In this document: positions 53,666 through 63,495 of the stretch, piece by piece
Layout of the letters: each line of letters starts with the position of its first letter
Position numbering within the stretch: the first letter of the stretch is position 1
Assembly (NCBI RefSeq): GCF_027111335.1
Contig: NZ_CP114288.1
Coordinates: 3,658,001-3,722,000, forward strand
DNA length: 64,000 nucleotides
Source of the DNA: Flavobacterium aquiphilum
Lineage (GTDB): Bacteria > Bacteroidota > Bacteroidia > Flavobacteriales > Flavobacteriaceae
Direction of reading: 5' to 3'
Translations under genes and position numbers: made by a program
Notes under the pieces: generated by a model
What the model saw: the letters and a program-made list of their open reading frames with translations, nothing else
Database searches by the model: none
Told to the model about the DNA's origin: nothing

Positions 53666-53688
53666 TACCCCATAATTTTTGGAGGGTA
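53666..53688. promoter_or_regulatory. TACCC...GGGTA palindrome upstream of amt 2
   Basis: TACCCCATAATT on the left and TTTTGGAGGGTA on the right, ending 13-14 bp before a -7-like box (TACTTTTA, 53702-53709). The sequence after both amt palindromes contains ATGATTT, reinforcing that they are related. Confidence 0.55.
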
Positions 53689-53733
53689 TGCAATGATTTA
53701 ATACTTTTATAAAAAATTAAAAAACTAAAAACT

Positions 53734-55059
53734 ATGCGAAAAATTATTTTAAGTGTGATACTAATCACAATCCTAGTATTATCAATTTTTTCAATTCATT
53801 TTCTTGCTGAATCACCAAAGTTAGGAGCTCACGTTGTTGAATTAAAATTAGACACTGGAGATACGGCTTGGATGATAGTTGCCACTGCCCTTGTATTATT
53901 AATGACCCCGGGTCTTGGATTCTTTTATGGTGGAATGGTAGGCAAAAAGAACGTCATTAGTACCATGTTACAAAGCTATATGGCTATGGTTATCGTAACC
54001 ATCTTATGGGTTTTAATTGGTTTTGGTCTTTGTTTTGGACCTTCAATCGGAGGTTTTATAGGTGACCCTAGCTCAAATTTATTTTTCAATGGAGTAAACG
54101 CTAACTCAGCTTGGGAATTGGCTCCAACTATTCCTTTTATTCTATTTGCTTTATTCCAAGCAAAATTTGCCATCATCACTCCTGCTTTAGTAACTGGAGC
54201 ATTTGCTGAAAGAGTTCGTTTTTGGGCTTACTTATTATTCATGGTATTATTCATATTATTTGTATACGCTCCATTATGTCACATGACTTGGCATCCTGAT
54301 GGAATGTTCTTCAAATGGGGAGTATTAGATTTTGCTGGTGGAACTGTAGTACACATGAGTGCTGGTTGGGCTGCATTGGCAGGAGCTATCTTCTTAGGAA
54401 AAAGAAAAGTTCAAAAAACAAACCCAGCTCGTATTACTTATGTATTATTAGGAACTGGTTTATTATGGTTCGGATGGTTTGGTTTCAATGCCGGATCTGC
54501 TGTAGGTTCTGGAAGCCTTGCTGCTCAAGCTTTGGGAACTACTACTGTTGCTGCTGCCGCCGCTGCAATGGGATGGGTATTCCTTGATAAAATTATGGGA
54601 CACAAACTTTCAGCAATGGGAGCTTCAATCGGAGCTGTAGTTGGACTGGTTGCTATTACTCCAGCTGCTGGATTCGTAAGTATTCCTCACGCTATCGCAA
54701 TTGGTATCATCGCTAGTATCGTTAGTAACCTTGCCGTTAGCAAATTCCCTAAAGGAAAAATCGACGATGCTTTGGACGTATTTGCTTGCCACGGTATAGG
54801 TGGTATGGTTGGTATGCTTCTAACAGGTGTATTTGCATCAAAAGCAATTAATCCAATCGTTGGTGACAACCAAGGTTTAATTTTTGGTGACGCCACTTTA
54901 TTCTTAATTCAATTAAAAGCTTTAGTTTTAGTTTCGATATTTGCTTTCACAGTTTCTTATGTTTTGTTCTTTATCGTTAACAAAATCACTCCTTTAAGAG
55001 TTACTGAAGAAAGAGAAGAACTTGGATTAGACATCTCTCAACACGGAGAATACTTGTAA
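53734..55059 (+). CDS. amtB: ammonium transporter (Amt family), paralogue 2
   Basis: A 441-residue Amt protein closely similar to the preceding gene, including the identical ending (LGLDISQHGEYL). It has the same histidine pair (PLCHMTWHPDG and FACHGIGGMVGML). Codon use is richer in the frequent AT-ending codons than in paralogue 1 (for example GCT-rich alanine runs), suggesting that this copy is the more strongly expressed one. It has its own promoter region and terminator. Confidence 0.94.
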   Translation: MRKIILSVILITILVLSIFSIHFLAESPKLGAHVVELKLDTGDTAWMIVATALVLLMTPGLGFFYGGMVGKKNVISTMLQSYMAMVIVTILWVLIGFGLCFGPSIGGFIGDPSSNLFFNGVNANSAWELAPTIPFILFALFQAKFAIITPALVTGAFAERVRFWAYLLFMVLFILFVYAPLCHMTWHPDGMFFKWGVLDFAGGTVVHMSAGWAALAGAIFLGKRKVQKTNPARITYVLLGTGLLWFGWFGFNAGSAVGSGSLAAQALGTTTVAAAAAAMGWVFLDKIMGHKLSAMGASIGAVVGLVAITPAAGFVSIPHAIAIGIIASIVSNLAVSKFPKGKIDDALDVFACHGIGGMVGMLLTGVFASKAINPIVGDNQGLIFGDATLFLIQLKALVLVSIFAFTVSYVLFFIVNKITPLRVTEEREELGLDISQHGEYL

Positions 55060-55080
55060 GACTCAATTTCCAAATACAAA

Positions 55081-55119
55081 AAAAAACACTCTAGATTCAT
55101 TTCTAGAGTGTTTTTTTTT
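55081..55119 (+). terminator. terminator of amt 2
   Basis: AAACACTCTAGA (ending 55095) pairs with TCTAGAGTGTTT (starting 55102), followed by a T-run. Confidence 0.85.
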
Positions 55120-55288
55120 CATCAATTATCTATCCAAAATATATGATGTCTTTAACAGAAAGTAAGTCATTATATTCTTAAATTTATTATCCTTTTTACA
55201 ATCCAATTTTTTTTTCAATCCACGCCATTTCTCAGCTCTAAATCTTATTGTCCAGAATAATAATTATAACCAAAAAAATAATACTATT

Positions 55289-56134
55289 ATGGAATTAGAA
55301 ATTGAACAAATCAGAGACCAACAGAAAGAAACATGGAATAAATTTTCTCCCGGTTGGAAAAAATGGGACGAACTCACAATGGATTTCCTAAAACCAATGG
55401 GAGATGAAATAATTAAACTGCTCAACCCAAAAAGTGACGCTATCGTTCTGGATGTCGCTGCCGGCACCGGGGAACCTGGATTGACTATTGCTTCTCATTT
55501 AAACGGAGGAAAAGTCATTTCTACAGACTTAGCCGAAGGTATGCTCGAAGTAGCACAGGAAAACGCAAAAAAGAGGGGCATCAAGAATTTCGAAACTATC
55601 GTTTGTGATGTTTGTGAACTACCCTTTGAAGATAATACTTTTGATGCTGTTAGTTGTCGTTTCGGATTCATGTTCTTTCCTGATATGGAATTAGCTATAA
55701 AAGAAATGAAACGCGTCCTTAAACCCGGAGGCAAAATAGCAACTGCCGTTTGGAACATCCCGGATAAAAATTTCTGGATTACAGCAACTATGGAAACCAT
55801 AAGTAAAAATATAGAAATAACTCCTCCTCCACCTAGAGCTCCCGGAATGTTTCGCTGCGCAAAAGAAGGTTTTATGACTGATTTATTCTCACAAGCTGGC
55901 CTAAAAAACGTTTCAGCAAAAGAAGTCACAGGAAAATTAAATTGCAAAACTACTGACGTTTATTGGAGCCTAATGAATGAGGTTGCCGCTCCCGTTGTTG
56001 CTGCGCTTAGTAAAGCCGATGAAGCATTAAAACAAAAAATAAAAACCGAAGTATATTCATTAGTGAATGAAAGATATCCTGAAGGCGCAGTTGCTATAGA
56101 TTCCAGTGCACTTGTAATTTATGGAGAAAAATAG
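55289..56134 (+). CDS. class I SAM-dependent methyltransferase (Methyltransf_11/25)
   Basis: A 281-residue enzyme. Motif I is VLDVAAGTGEPGLTIA (about residues 54-69), the acidic loop after strand 2 is STDLAEGMLE, and VSCRFGFMFFPDMELAIKEMKRVLKPGGKIA is the standard UbiE-like segment. It resembles the UbiE/Coq5 group by motif but lacks a full-family match, and the substrate is unknown. Monocistronic. Confidence 0.85.
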   Translation: MELEIEQIRDQQKETWNKFSPGWKKWDELTMDFLKPMGDEIIKLLNPKSDAIVLDVAAGTGEPGLTIASHLNGGKVISTDLAEGMLEVAQENAKKRGIKNFETIVCDVCELPFEDNTFDAVSCRFGFMFFPDMELAIKEMKRVLKPGGKIATAVWNIPDKNFWITATMETISKNIEITPPPPRAPGMFRCAKEGFMTDLFSQAGLKNVSAKEVTGKLNCKTTDVYWSLMNEVAAPVVAALSKADEALKQKIKTEVYSLVNERYPEGAVAIDSSALVIYGEK

Positions 56135-56217
56135 CACCTCAAAAAGAATCAAAATTAAATCAAACAACTCTTAAAACAACAAATCATAAACAAGCACATC
56201 GCTTAAAAAAGCAAACC

Positions 56218-56991
56218 ATGACATCTATACAAATTACCTTAACCATACTTATTTTATTATTTATAGGAGGCATTCGTATCGCCCAAGAATATCAACGTGC
56301 AGTAGTGTTTAGACTTGGTCGTTTCAAAAACATAAAAGGTCCAGGGATTTATTGGATTATTCCTTTTATAGAGAGACAACAACGGGTAGACATTCGAACA
56401 AAAACTGTCGATCTGGAACAACAGGAAACCATTACAAAAGACAGCGTAACCATTAAGGTTAACGCCGTGCTTTGGTTTAAAATAACGAGTCCTGAAAATG
56501 CAATTATCAAAGTGGCCGACTATAACAAAGCTGTTTATCAATTTTCTGTCACTGCATTACGAAATATTATCGGGCAACATTCTCTTGATGAAGTATTGCG
56601 AGAAAGAGAACAAATCAATGGGACGCTTCAAAAAATTGTTGACTCGGCGACCGAGCCATGGGGAATTAAAATAGAGATGGTAGAGATGAAAGATGTCGAA
56701 ATTCCAGAAGCAATGCAAAGAGCCATGGCACGTGAAGCAGAAGCCATAAGAGAAAAAAGAGCACGTATTGTAAAAGCGGAAGCCGAACTAGAAGCATCCA
56801 TAAAACTAACCCAAGGAGCAAAAAAAATGGAAGAAAGCCCAATTGCACTCGAATTAAGACGTATGCAAATGCTGGCGGAAATAGGGATAGACAATAATAC
56901 GACTACTGTAATCCTCATCCCATCAGACTTCACAAACGCCGCAAAAAGTTTAACAAAACTGGTTGATGAAAATAAATTGAACAAACCTTAA
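56218..56991 (+). CDS. slipin (stomatin/prohibitin-like SPFH protein)
   Basis: A 257-residue membrane-anchored protein: an N-terminal membrane segment (about residues 5-22), then the SPFH/band 7 domain (EYQRAVVFRLGRFKNIKGPGIYWIIPFIERQQRVDIRTKTVDL), and a coiled-coil C-terminal helix rich in alanine and glutamate (AMAREAEAIREKRARIVKAEAELEAS) that mediates oligomerisation. Slipins organise membrane domains. It is followed 5 bp later by a flavin reductase gene, an unusual partner. Confidence 0.9.
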   Translation: MTSIQITLTILILLFIGGIRIAQEYQRAVVFRLGRFKNIKGPGIYWIIPFIERQQRVDIRTKTVDLEQQETITKDSVTIKVNAVLWFKITSPENAIIKVADYNKAVYQFSVTALRNIIGQHSLDEVLREREQINGTLQKIVDSATEPWGIKIEMVEMKDVEIPEAMQRAMAREAEAIREKRARIVKAEAELEASIKLTQGAKKMEESPIALELRRMQMLAEIGIDNNTTTVILIPSDFTNAAKSLTKLVDENKLNKP

Positions 56992-56996
56992 GCTAT

Positions 56997-57665
56997 ATGG
57001 AAACTCATGTTGTAAAAATATTAAAAGCATTTTACATCAACCACGATGTAAAATGCTTTGTAACAGAAAAACCCTCTGGGTACGATTTCATACCTGGGCA
57101 AGCTACTGATGTTTCCATAAACCTTCCTGAATGGGAGGATAAATTACGTCCTTTTACTTTTACTAATTTAAAGGAACAAAATTATCTCGAATTCATGATT
57201 AAGATTTACAAAGATCACGAAGGGGTTACTAATAAATTAGGTAGTATCAATGCGGGAAGCGAATTAATTCTCCATGATGTTTTTGGAGCTATTCAATACA
57301 AAGAAAAAGGAACTTTTATAGCAGGAGGAGCTGGTATTACCCCATTCATTTCCATCTTTCGTGATTTGTACAAAAAACAAGAAATACATGGAAACAAACT
57401 CATTTTTAGCAATAAAACAGCAGAAGATGTAATCATGCCCGAAGAATTACAAAAAATGCTGAAGAAAGACTTCTTAAACGTATTTACACGAGAAAATGTC
57501 ATTGGTTTTCAAGAAAAAAGAATCGACCGAAATTTCCTAATTGACACCATTGCCGATTTCAGTCAAAACTTTTATGTATGCGGCCCCTCAGATTTTGTAA
57601 AAAACATTACAAACCATCTATTCGATCTTGGCGCAAATGTGGATACAGTAGTTTTTGAAAAATAA
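56997..57665 (+). CDS. FAD-binding ferredoxin-NADP reductase-type oxidoreductase
   Basis: A 222-residue flavoprotein. The FAD-binding motif RPFTFTNLKEQ is at about residues 56-66, and the NAD(P)-binding block GTFIAGGAGITPFISIFRDL is at about 103-122, with a terminal CGP motif (YVCGPSDFVKN, cysteine near residue 197). It lacks an iron-sulfur domain, so it may transfer electrons between NAD(P)H and an unknown acceptor. Directly downstream of the stomatin-like gene. Confidence 0.84.
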   Translation: METHVVKILKAFYINHDVKCFVTEKPSGYDFIPGQATDVSINLPEWEDKLRPFTFTNLKEQNYLEFMIKIYKDHEGVTNKLGSINAGSELILHDVFGAIQYKEKGTFIAGGAGITPFISIFRDLYKKQEIHGNKLIFSNKTAEDVIMPEELQKMLKKDFLNVFTRENVIGFQEKRIDRNFLIDTIADFSQNFYVCGPSDFVKNITNHLFDLGANVDTVVFEK

Positions 57666-57690
57666 TTTCCTTAGATTATTACAAAACAAC

Positions 57691-57717
57691 AAAGCCATCA
57701 CATATTGCGATGGCTTT
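57691..57717. terminator. bidirectional terminator
   Basis: AAAGCCATC pairs with GATGGCTTT around an 8-9-base centre that itself pairs partly, between the convergent flavin reductase and T9SS protein genes. Confidence 0.75.
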
Positions 57718-57742
57718 ATTGCTTCAATTATATTAAATCCTT

Positions 57743-60700
57743 TTATTTTTTAATCACATTTACTGCTTTCTGATTTTCTCCTTGACGAACTAAAACTAGG
57801 TATTCTCCAGCAGGTAAATCCTCACCAAACAGAATAGTTTTCTCATTGCTTTTTTCTATTCTTTTAATTAGTCTAGCCGACATATTATAAACTAAAACTT
57901 CCACTTTTTCATTACTTCCACTTGTTACTGCTAATGAAAACTGATAATTGGATGGATTAGGATAAGCAATAACATTAAATTCGACAATCTCATCAGCTGT
58001 ATCCTCTATAAGTGTTTTACCCGTTCCCAAATGTTTCGCATTTGCAACTGGAGGCAAACAGTTATTGGTACATTTTCCTAAAAAATCCCCATGATTAAGG
58101 TGCTCCTGCACAGCTGATTGATCAACGCAAATCTCCATACAAGGATTCTTAGCACTTCCTGTTTTATGACAAAGAGTAACTTTCTCTACGCCGCTTTTAC
58201 CCGCAAAACAGCGTGCATCTTCAGCATCAACCCTAGCAGCCGATTCAACTGGTATTGTATAAGAACACCCATTAGCATCTGTCACTGTTGCAACAAATCG
58301 TGCATCTGTAAGCAAAGTAGCATTAACAGAATAACTACCCCCCATCGATATATTCGCATTTGAAGTAGAAGTTGGCTGATTGTCACAACTATTGCCTGTT
58401 GTACTATTCGTATTAGCTCCGGGAATCCAAACTTCATCTCCCGCAGCATTGATATAATCACATATTAACTTACCATCTACTCGTTCTTTTATACGACCTG
58501 GCAATACAGTCTGTGGATTTACCATAGTAATAGAAACTCTGTAAGGTGCTTGTCCCCCTGTCGGTTTTACTGTAATAGTTGCAGTATCACCACCCGAAAA
58601 ACCAAAATAAAGATTAGATTTATTGGTCGCAATTGTTGCCGATAAAGTAGAATTAATAATTATAATTGCTGTTGATGACGAACCATTATAATTAGAATTA
58701 CCAACAAATGTCGCAGTCGCGGTATAAGTTCCTGGAGCCGAAGGCGCAGTAGCAGAATTATAAGCTCCTGCACAATTTGTTCCAACATAACTAAAAGTAA
58801 ATGGAGTTACAATATGATCTCCTTCGACACCAACAGCATACGCTGTCACTGCATGTGCAATATTATCAAAATTAAAAGTGCCACCTCCTGTCACACTAAC
58901 TGTTGTATTGGCTTTGCTTATCGCAATAGTAACGCTACCTGATTGATCGTTATAATTTGTTCCTCCTGTAAATGTCCAGTTGGCTGTTCCGCCGGGAACA
59001 TTGGTAAATGAAGAACCTAGGTTCAAAGTGCTGCCCGTTGCAGAAAGGTCTCCTGCAACTCCAACAGCCGAACCTGTTGCTCCATGCGCGGCAGCATCAT
59101 AAACACCTGTATACCCCGTTACTGTTACAACCGCATTGGCTTTGTTGATCGTAATGTCAACAGTTCCACTTTGTGGTGCATAGTTGTTGTTTGCAAATGA
59201 CCATCCAACTGTACCTCCCGGATAATTGGTATATGTTGTTGGAGCAATAGTTACAGAAGATGAAAGATCTGCATCGGCAACGCCTGTGGCTGAAACCAAG
59301 CTCGCACCGTGCGCGGTTGCATCGTATGTTCCGACATATCCGTTGACAACAATATTGGCTGTGGCTTGGCTGATTACAATCGCTGCACTTCCGCTCTGGT
59401 CGTTATAATTTGTTCCTCCTGTAAATATCCAGTTGGCCGTTCCCCCGGGAACATTGGTAAATGAAGAACCAAGGTTCAAAGTGCTGCCCGTTGCAGAAAG
59501 GTCTCCGGCAACTCCAACAGCCGTACCTGTTGCTCCATGCGCAGCAGCATCATAAACACCTGTATAACCGTTTACTGTTACAACCGCATTGGCTTTGTTG
59601 ATCGTAATGTCAACAGTTCCACTTTGTGGTGCATAGTTGTTGTTTGCAAATGACCATCCAACTGTACCTCCCGGATAATTGGTATATGTTGTTGGAACAA
59701 TAGTTACAGAAGATGAAAGATCTGCATCGGCAACGCCTGTGGCTGAAACCAAGCTCGCACCGTGCGCGGTTGCATCGTATGTTCCGGCATATCCGTTGAC
59801 AACAATACTGGCTGTGGCTTTGCTTATCGCAATAGTAACGCTACCTGATTGATCGTTATAATTTGTTCCTCCTGTAAATGTCCAGTTGGCTGTTCCGCCG
59901 GGAACATTGGTAAATGAAGAACCTAGGTTCAAAGTGCTGCCCGTTGCAGAAAGGTCTCCTGCAACTCCAACAGCCGAACCTGTTGCTCCATGCGCGGCAG
60001 CATCATAAACACCTGTATAACCGTTTACTGTTACAACCGCATCGGCTTTATTGATCGTAATGTCAACACTTCCACTCTGTGGTGCATAGTTGTTGTTTGC
60101 AAATGACCATCCAACTGTACCTCCCGGATAATTGGTATATGTTGTTGGAGCAATAATTACAGAAGATGAAAGATCTGCGCTGGCAACGCCTGTGGCTGAA
60201 ACCAAGCTCGCACCGTGCGCGGTTACATCGTATGTTCCGGCATATCCGTTGACAACAATACTGGCTGTGGCTTGGCTGATTACAATCGCTACACTTCCAC
60301 TCTGATCGTTATAATTTGTCCCTCCGGTAAATGTCCAGTTGGCTGTTCCCCCGGGAACATTGGTAAATGAAGAACCAAGGTTCAAGGTACTGCCCGTTGC
60401 AGAAAGATCTCCTGCAACTCCAACAGCCGAACCTGTTGCTCCATGCGCGGCAGCATCATAAACACCTGTATAACCGTTTACTGTTACAACTGCATCGGCT
60501 TTATTGATTACGAAGGTTTTGCTGTCGCTACTGGTTTCATGGTTGGCGTCCCCAGCATAAGTATAACTAGCTGTAGCGGTTCCTGCATTGGTGTTGTTGG
60601 CATAATCTGCTGTTGGGGTCAAACTCAGTCCACCAACACCTGTAACACTTACTGTGGCTGGGGTTTGTGCCGATCCGCTATACGTAAACGATCCGCCAAC

Positions 60701-63088
60701 TATGGTCACTGTCGTAGTGGAAGATGCTTTGCCGATATCAAACGTTTTACTGTCGCTGCTGCCTTCATGGTTCGCATCTCCGGCATAAGTATAACTAGCT
60801 GTAGCGGTTCCCGCATTGGTGTTATTGGCATAATCTGCTGTTGGACTCAAACTCAATCCGCCGACACCGGAAACACTAACTGTGGCTGGGGTTTGTGCCG
60901 ATCCGGTATACATAAACGGTTCGCCAACTATGGTCACTGTCGTAGTGGAAGATGCTTTGCCGATATCAAACGTTTTACTGTCGCTGCTGCCTTCATGGTT
61001 CGCGTCTCCTGCATATGTATAACTAGCCGTAGCCGTGCCTGCATTCGTGTTGTTGGCATAATCTGCCGTTGGGGACAAACTCAATCCGCCAACACCTGAA
61101 ACACTTACCGTGGCTGGGGTTTGTGCCGAACCGGTATACGTAAACGGTCCGCCAACTATGGTCACTGTTGTAGTGGAAGAAGCTTTGCCGATATCAAACG
61201 TTTTACTGTCGCTACTGCCTTCATGGTTCGCATCTCCAGCATATGTATAACTAGCCGTAGCCGTACCCGCATTGGTGTTGTTGGCATAATCTGCCGTTGG
61301 GGACAAACTCAATCCGCCAACACCGGAAACACTAACCGTGGCCGGGGTTTGTGCCGATCCGGTATATGCAAACGGTCCGCCAACTATACTTACTGTTGTA
61401 GTGGAAGAAGCTTTGTCGATATCAAACGTTTTACTGTCGCTGCTGCCTTCATGGTTCGCATCTCCGGCATAAGTATAACTAGCTGTAGCCGTACCCGCAT
61501 TGGTGTTGTTGGCATAATCTGCCGTTGGGGACAAACTCAATCCGCCAACACCGGAAACACTAACCGTGGCCGGGGTTTGTGCCGAACCGGTATACGTAAA
61601 CGGTCCGCCAACTATGGTCACTGTTGTAGTGGAAGAAGCTTTGGCGATATCAAACGTTTTACTGTCGCTGCTACCCAAATAATTGTCATCTCCGGCATAA
61701 GTATAACTAGCTGTAGCGGTTCCTGCATTGGTGTTGTTGGCATAATCTGCTGTTGGGGTCAAACTCAGTCCGCCAACACCTGTAACACTTACTGTGGCCG
61801 GGGTTTGAGCCGATCCGGTATATGTGAACGGTCCGCCAACTATACTTACCGTTGTAGTGGAAAAAGCTTTGCCGATGGTAAAAGCTAAAGGCACAGAACT
61901 AGCGCCATTATAATTAACATCACTAGCTACAGTTGCAACAACTTGATACGCCCCCGCATTAGTAGGTGGTGTTGCGCTGGCACTATAAACAGTTGGAGAC
62001 ACTCCTGAGTAACTATAAGTAACTACCCCTGTTGATCCAGTTACTATCGATGAAATTGGCCCTTGTGCTGAACCGTTATATATAAAAGAAGTTGTTCCTG
62101 TTGCTGTTATTGCAGATTCTGCTTTGTTGATAACAAAATTTCCTGCGGACAATCCTGTCAGTGTATTGTAATTGGCACTATCTGTTGGAACAAAACTTGC
62201 CATAACAGGGTAAGTCCCTGCAGCCGTTTGCGTAGCGGAACCTCCTGTTAAAACATTACTTACCGTTCCTGGCACAGAACTAGTAGAAATACCTACTATA
62301 GCACTTTGTCCTGAACCTGTATAACTAACTGGTGAATTATTTACAATCAATGTTGCCGTTGGTGTTGCTTTGTTGATAACAAGCGTTGCATCTATTAATT
62401 TTGTTACTCCACCTCCAACAGCTTTAACTTTAAAACTATATGTTCCTGCATTAAGTGTATTTAATGTTGAAATAGATAAATTAGATGTTTTGGAGGTTGG
62501 AGTGTTACCACTAAAGGAAACGGTGGCAGGATTAAAACTTACAAGAATAGCACCAATAGGGAGTAAATTTAAAGGATCTATTGAAAGCGTTACATCTAAA
62601 TTTCCGTTCCCTGATCTATCAATTTCTATTGTATACGTTACAGTTCCACCTGTTCCATAGGTCAGACTTGTAGATTGTGGCGTAATTGATGCACTGTCAA
62701 AGTTTGAGGCATCCGTAAAAAACACCTCATAAGTATACCCTGACAATAACCCGTCAGCATTAAGCAAAAGGTTAGCTCCCAATTCATAGTCCGTGACAAA
62801 CCATGAAGCGGTAAAATTACCCGAGCTATCCGCTACAACTGTCCATGGTTGATGTGGGTCAGGTGTTCCATGATCGGGAATGGGTTGCGTAAGATGATCA
62901 ACCTGCAAATTAATTATTTCATTTGGATACCAGCCCGTTCCTGTAATATAAACTGTTTCTCCCGGAGCATAATCCAAATCAGCTTGATCAAGTGATACAG
63001 TCTGTCCAAAACTTGCATTTGCAAAAAACAAATTTGCAATCAAAAAAATAAACGTTAAAAATGGCGATTTAGGTAAAAGTAGTCTCAT
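57743..63088 (-). CDS. giant T9SS-secreted protein with tandem MBG-type repeats
   Basis: A 1781-residue surface or secreted protein. A signal peptide (MRLLLPKSPFLTFIFLIANL...ANASFG, about residues 1-28) precedes an N-terminal domain (residues 30-130), a divergent MBG-like section, then six near-identical 76-residue MBG-type units (residues about 407-862), then seven alternating 77- and 74-residue MBG-like units (862-1391), a further MBG unit, a calcium-binding-like and CHKTGS domain (about residues 1600-1690) and the type A sorting signal (YPNPSNYQFSLAVTSG...VEVLVYNMSARLIKRI) that directs T9SS export. The tandem repeats suggest an adhesion or matrix role. The antisense strand is free of long real genes. 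Confidence 0.85.
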   Translation of the reverse strand: MRLLLPKSPFLTFIFLIANLFFANASFGQTVSLDQADLDYAPGETVYITGTGWYPNEIINLQVDHLTQPIPDHGTPDPHQPWTVVADSSGNFTASWFVTDYELGANLLLNADGLLSGYTYEVFFTDASNFDSASITPQSTSLTYGTGGTVTYTIEIDRSGNGNLDVTLSIDPLNLLPIGAILVSFNPATVSFSGNTPTSKTSNLSISTLNTLNAGTYSFKVKAVGGGVTKLIDATLVINKATPTATLIVNNSPVSYTGSGQSAIVGISTSSVPGTVSNVLTGGSATQTAAGTYPVMASFVPTDSANYNTLTGLSAGNFVINKAESAITATGTTSFIYNGSAQGPISSIVTGSTGVVTYSYSGVSPTVYSASATPPTNAGAYQVVATVASDVNYNGASSVPLAFTIGKAFSTTTVSIVGGPFTYTGSAQTPATVSVTGVGGLSLTPTADYANNTNAGTATASYTYAGDDNYLGSSDSKTFDIAKASSTTTVTIVGGPFTYTGSAQTPATVSVSGVGGLSLSPTADYANNTNAGTATASYTYAGDANHEGSSDSKTFDIDKASSTTTVSIVGGPFAYTGSAQTPATVSVSGVGGLSLSPTADYANNTNAGTATASYTYAGDANHEGSSDSKTFDIGKASSTTTVTIVGGPFTYTGSAQTPATVSVSGVGGLSLSPTADYANNTNAGTATASYTYAGDANHEGSSDSKTFDIGKASSTTTVTIVGEPFMYTGSAQTPATVSVSGVGGLSLSPTADYANNTNAGTATASYTYAGDANHEGSSDSKTFDIGKASSTTTVTIVGGSFTYSGSAQTPATVSVTGVGGLSLTPTADYANNTNAGTATASYTYAGDANHETSSDSKTFVINKADAVVTVNGYTGVYDAAAHGATGSAVGVAGDLSATGSTLNLGSSFTNVPGGTANWTFTGGTNYNDQSGSVAIVISQATASIVVNGYAGTYDVTAHGASLVSATGVASADLSSSVIIAPTTYTNYPGGTVGWSFANNNYAPQSGSVDITINKADAVVTVNGYTGVYDAAAHGATGSAVGVAGDLSATGSTLNLGSSFTNVPGGTANWTFTGGTNYNDQSGSVTIAISKATASIVVNGYAGTYDATAHGASLVSATGVADADLSSSVTIVPTTYTNYPGGTVGWSFANNNYAPQSGTVDITINKANAVVTVNGYTGVYDAAAHGATGTAVGVAGDLSATGSTLNLGSSFTNVPGGTANWIFTGGTNYNDQSGSAAIVISQATANIVVNGYVGTYDATAHGASLVSATGVADADLSSSVTIAPTTYTNYPGGTVGWSFANNNYAPQSGTVDITINKANAVVTVTGYTGVYDAAAHGATGSAVGVAGDLSATGSTLNLGSSFTNVPGGTANWTFTGGTNYNDQSGSVTIAISKANTTVSVTGGGTFNFDNIAHAVTAYAVGVEGDHIVTPFTFSYVGTNCAGAYNSATAPSAPGTYTATATFVGNSNYNGSSSTAIIIINSTLSATIATNKSNLYFGFSGGDTATITVKPTGGQAPYRVSITMVNPQTVLPGRIKERVDGKLICDYINAAGDEVWIPGANTNSTTGNSCDNQPTSTSNANISMGGSYSVNATLLTDARFVATVTDANGCSYTIPVESAARVDAEDARCFAGKSGVEKVTLCHKTGSAKNPCMEICVDQSAVQEHLNHGDFLGKCTNNCLPPVANAKHLGTGKTLIEDTADEIVEFNVIAYPNPSNYQFSLAVTSGSNEKVEVLVYNMSARLIKRIEKSNEKTILFGEDLPAGEYLVLVRQGENQKAVNVIKK
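58916..60505 (-). repeat. alternating 77/74-residue repeat array (B-C-B-C-B-C-B)
   Basis: Within the giant protein: four copies of a 77-residue unit (NKADAVVTVNGYTGVYDAAA...) alternate with three copies of a 74-residue unit (QATASIVVNGYAGTYD...). The B-C superunit is 453 bp and is nearly identical at the DNA level, e.g. the block around 59235 recurs at 59688 and 60141. Confidence 0.88.
60503..61870 (-). repeat. six tandem 228-bp repeats
   Basis: Exactly 1368 bp, six units of 76 codons each starting KASSTTTV(S/T)IVGGPF. Units 2-5 are almost identical at the DNA level; the first and last differ slightly (DDNYLG, ANHETS), as expected for an array growing by unequal crossing over. Confidence 0.88.
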
Positions 63089-63420
63089 AATCTATCAGGT
63101 TTTAAAGATTAAAATATAGAATATTAGTTATGTCAATCGTAAAACATAAACCAATAGGTGGGGCTTCCTATTTTCCTGATTCATTAAAAAAAGTACGTCT
63201 GAACAAAATGATTTTAACACGAAAAACACATCAATAACCATCTATTCCTCAAATACTTATTGTCTAATTTATGGAATTAAGAATACATTAATCTGCTTTT
63301 TTTTACATTTTCGATTAAACGAATAAAAAAAACTACCAACTACACATTCACTATTTTTTAAAGAAAAACAACAACTACAAAACCACATCCAGAGCAAAAA
63401 AATTAAAAAGAGCATAAGAA
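63089..63420. other. gene-free region upstream of the giant protein gene
   Basis: AT-rich, no gene, RNA or strong promoter box recognised. It should hold the giant gene's promoter on the minus strand, but no TAnnTTTG match was seen. Confidence 0.5.
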
Positions 63421-63442
63421 TTTCTAAAAATTGGTCACAAAA

Positions 63443-63471
63443 AAACCTGTCCATTTTGAATGAACAGGTTT
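63443..63471 (-). terminator. terminator of the DsbD-like gene
   Basis: AAACCTGT (63443-63450) pairs with ACAGGTTT (63464-63471), extended by CATT/AATG; on the minus strand a T-run follows. Confidence 0.8.
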
Positions 63472-63495
63472 GCTATTTTAATTTAATCTTTATGT

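Noticed and set aside
60503..61870. Regularly spaced repeats suggesting a CRISPR array.
   Set aside because: Units are 228 bp, abut without unique spacers and stay in frame as protein repeats.
60443..61888. Two long plus-strand reading frames (218 and 255 codons) rich in cysteine, glycine and serine, opposite the giant protein gene.
   Set aside because: They are antisense reflections of the 228-bp tandem repeats; composition and repetition follow the coding strand exactly and no start signals or promoter were seen.
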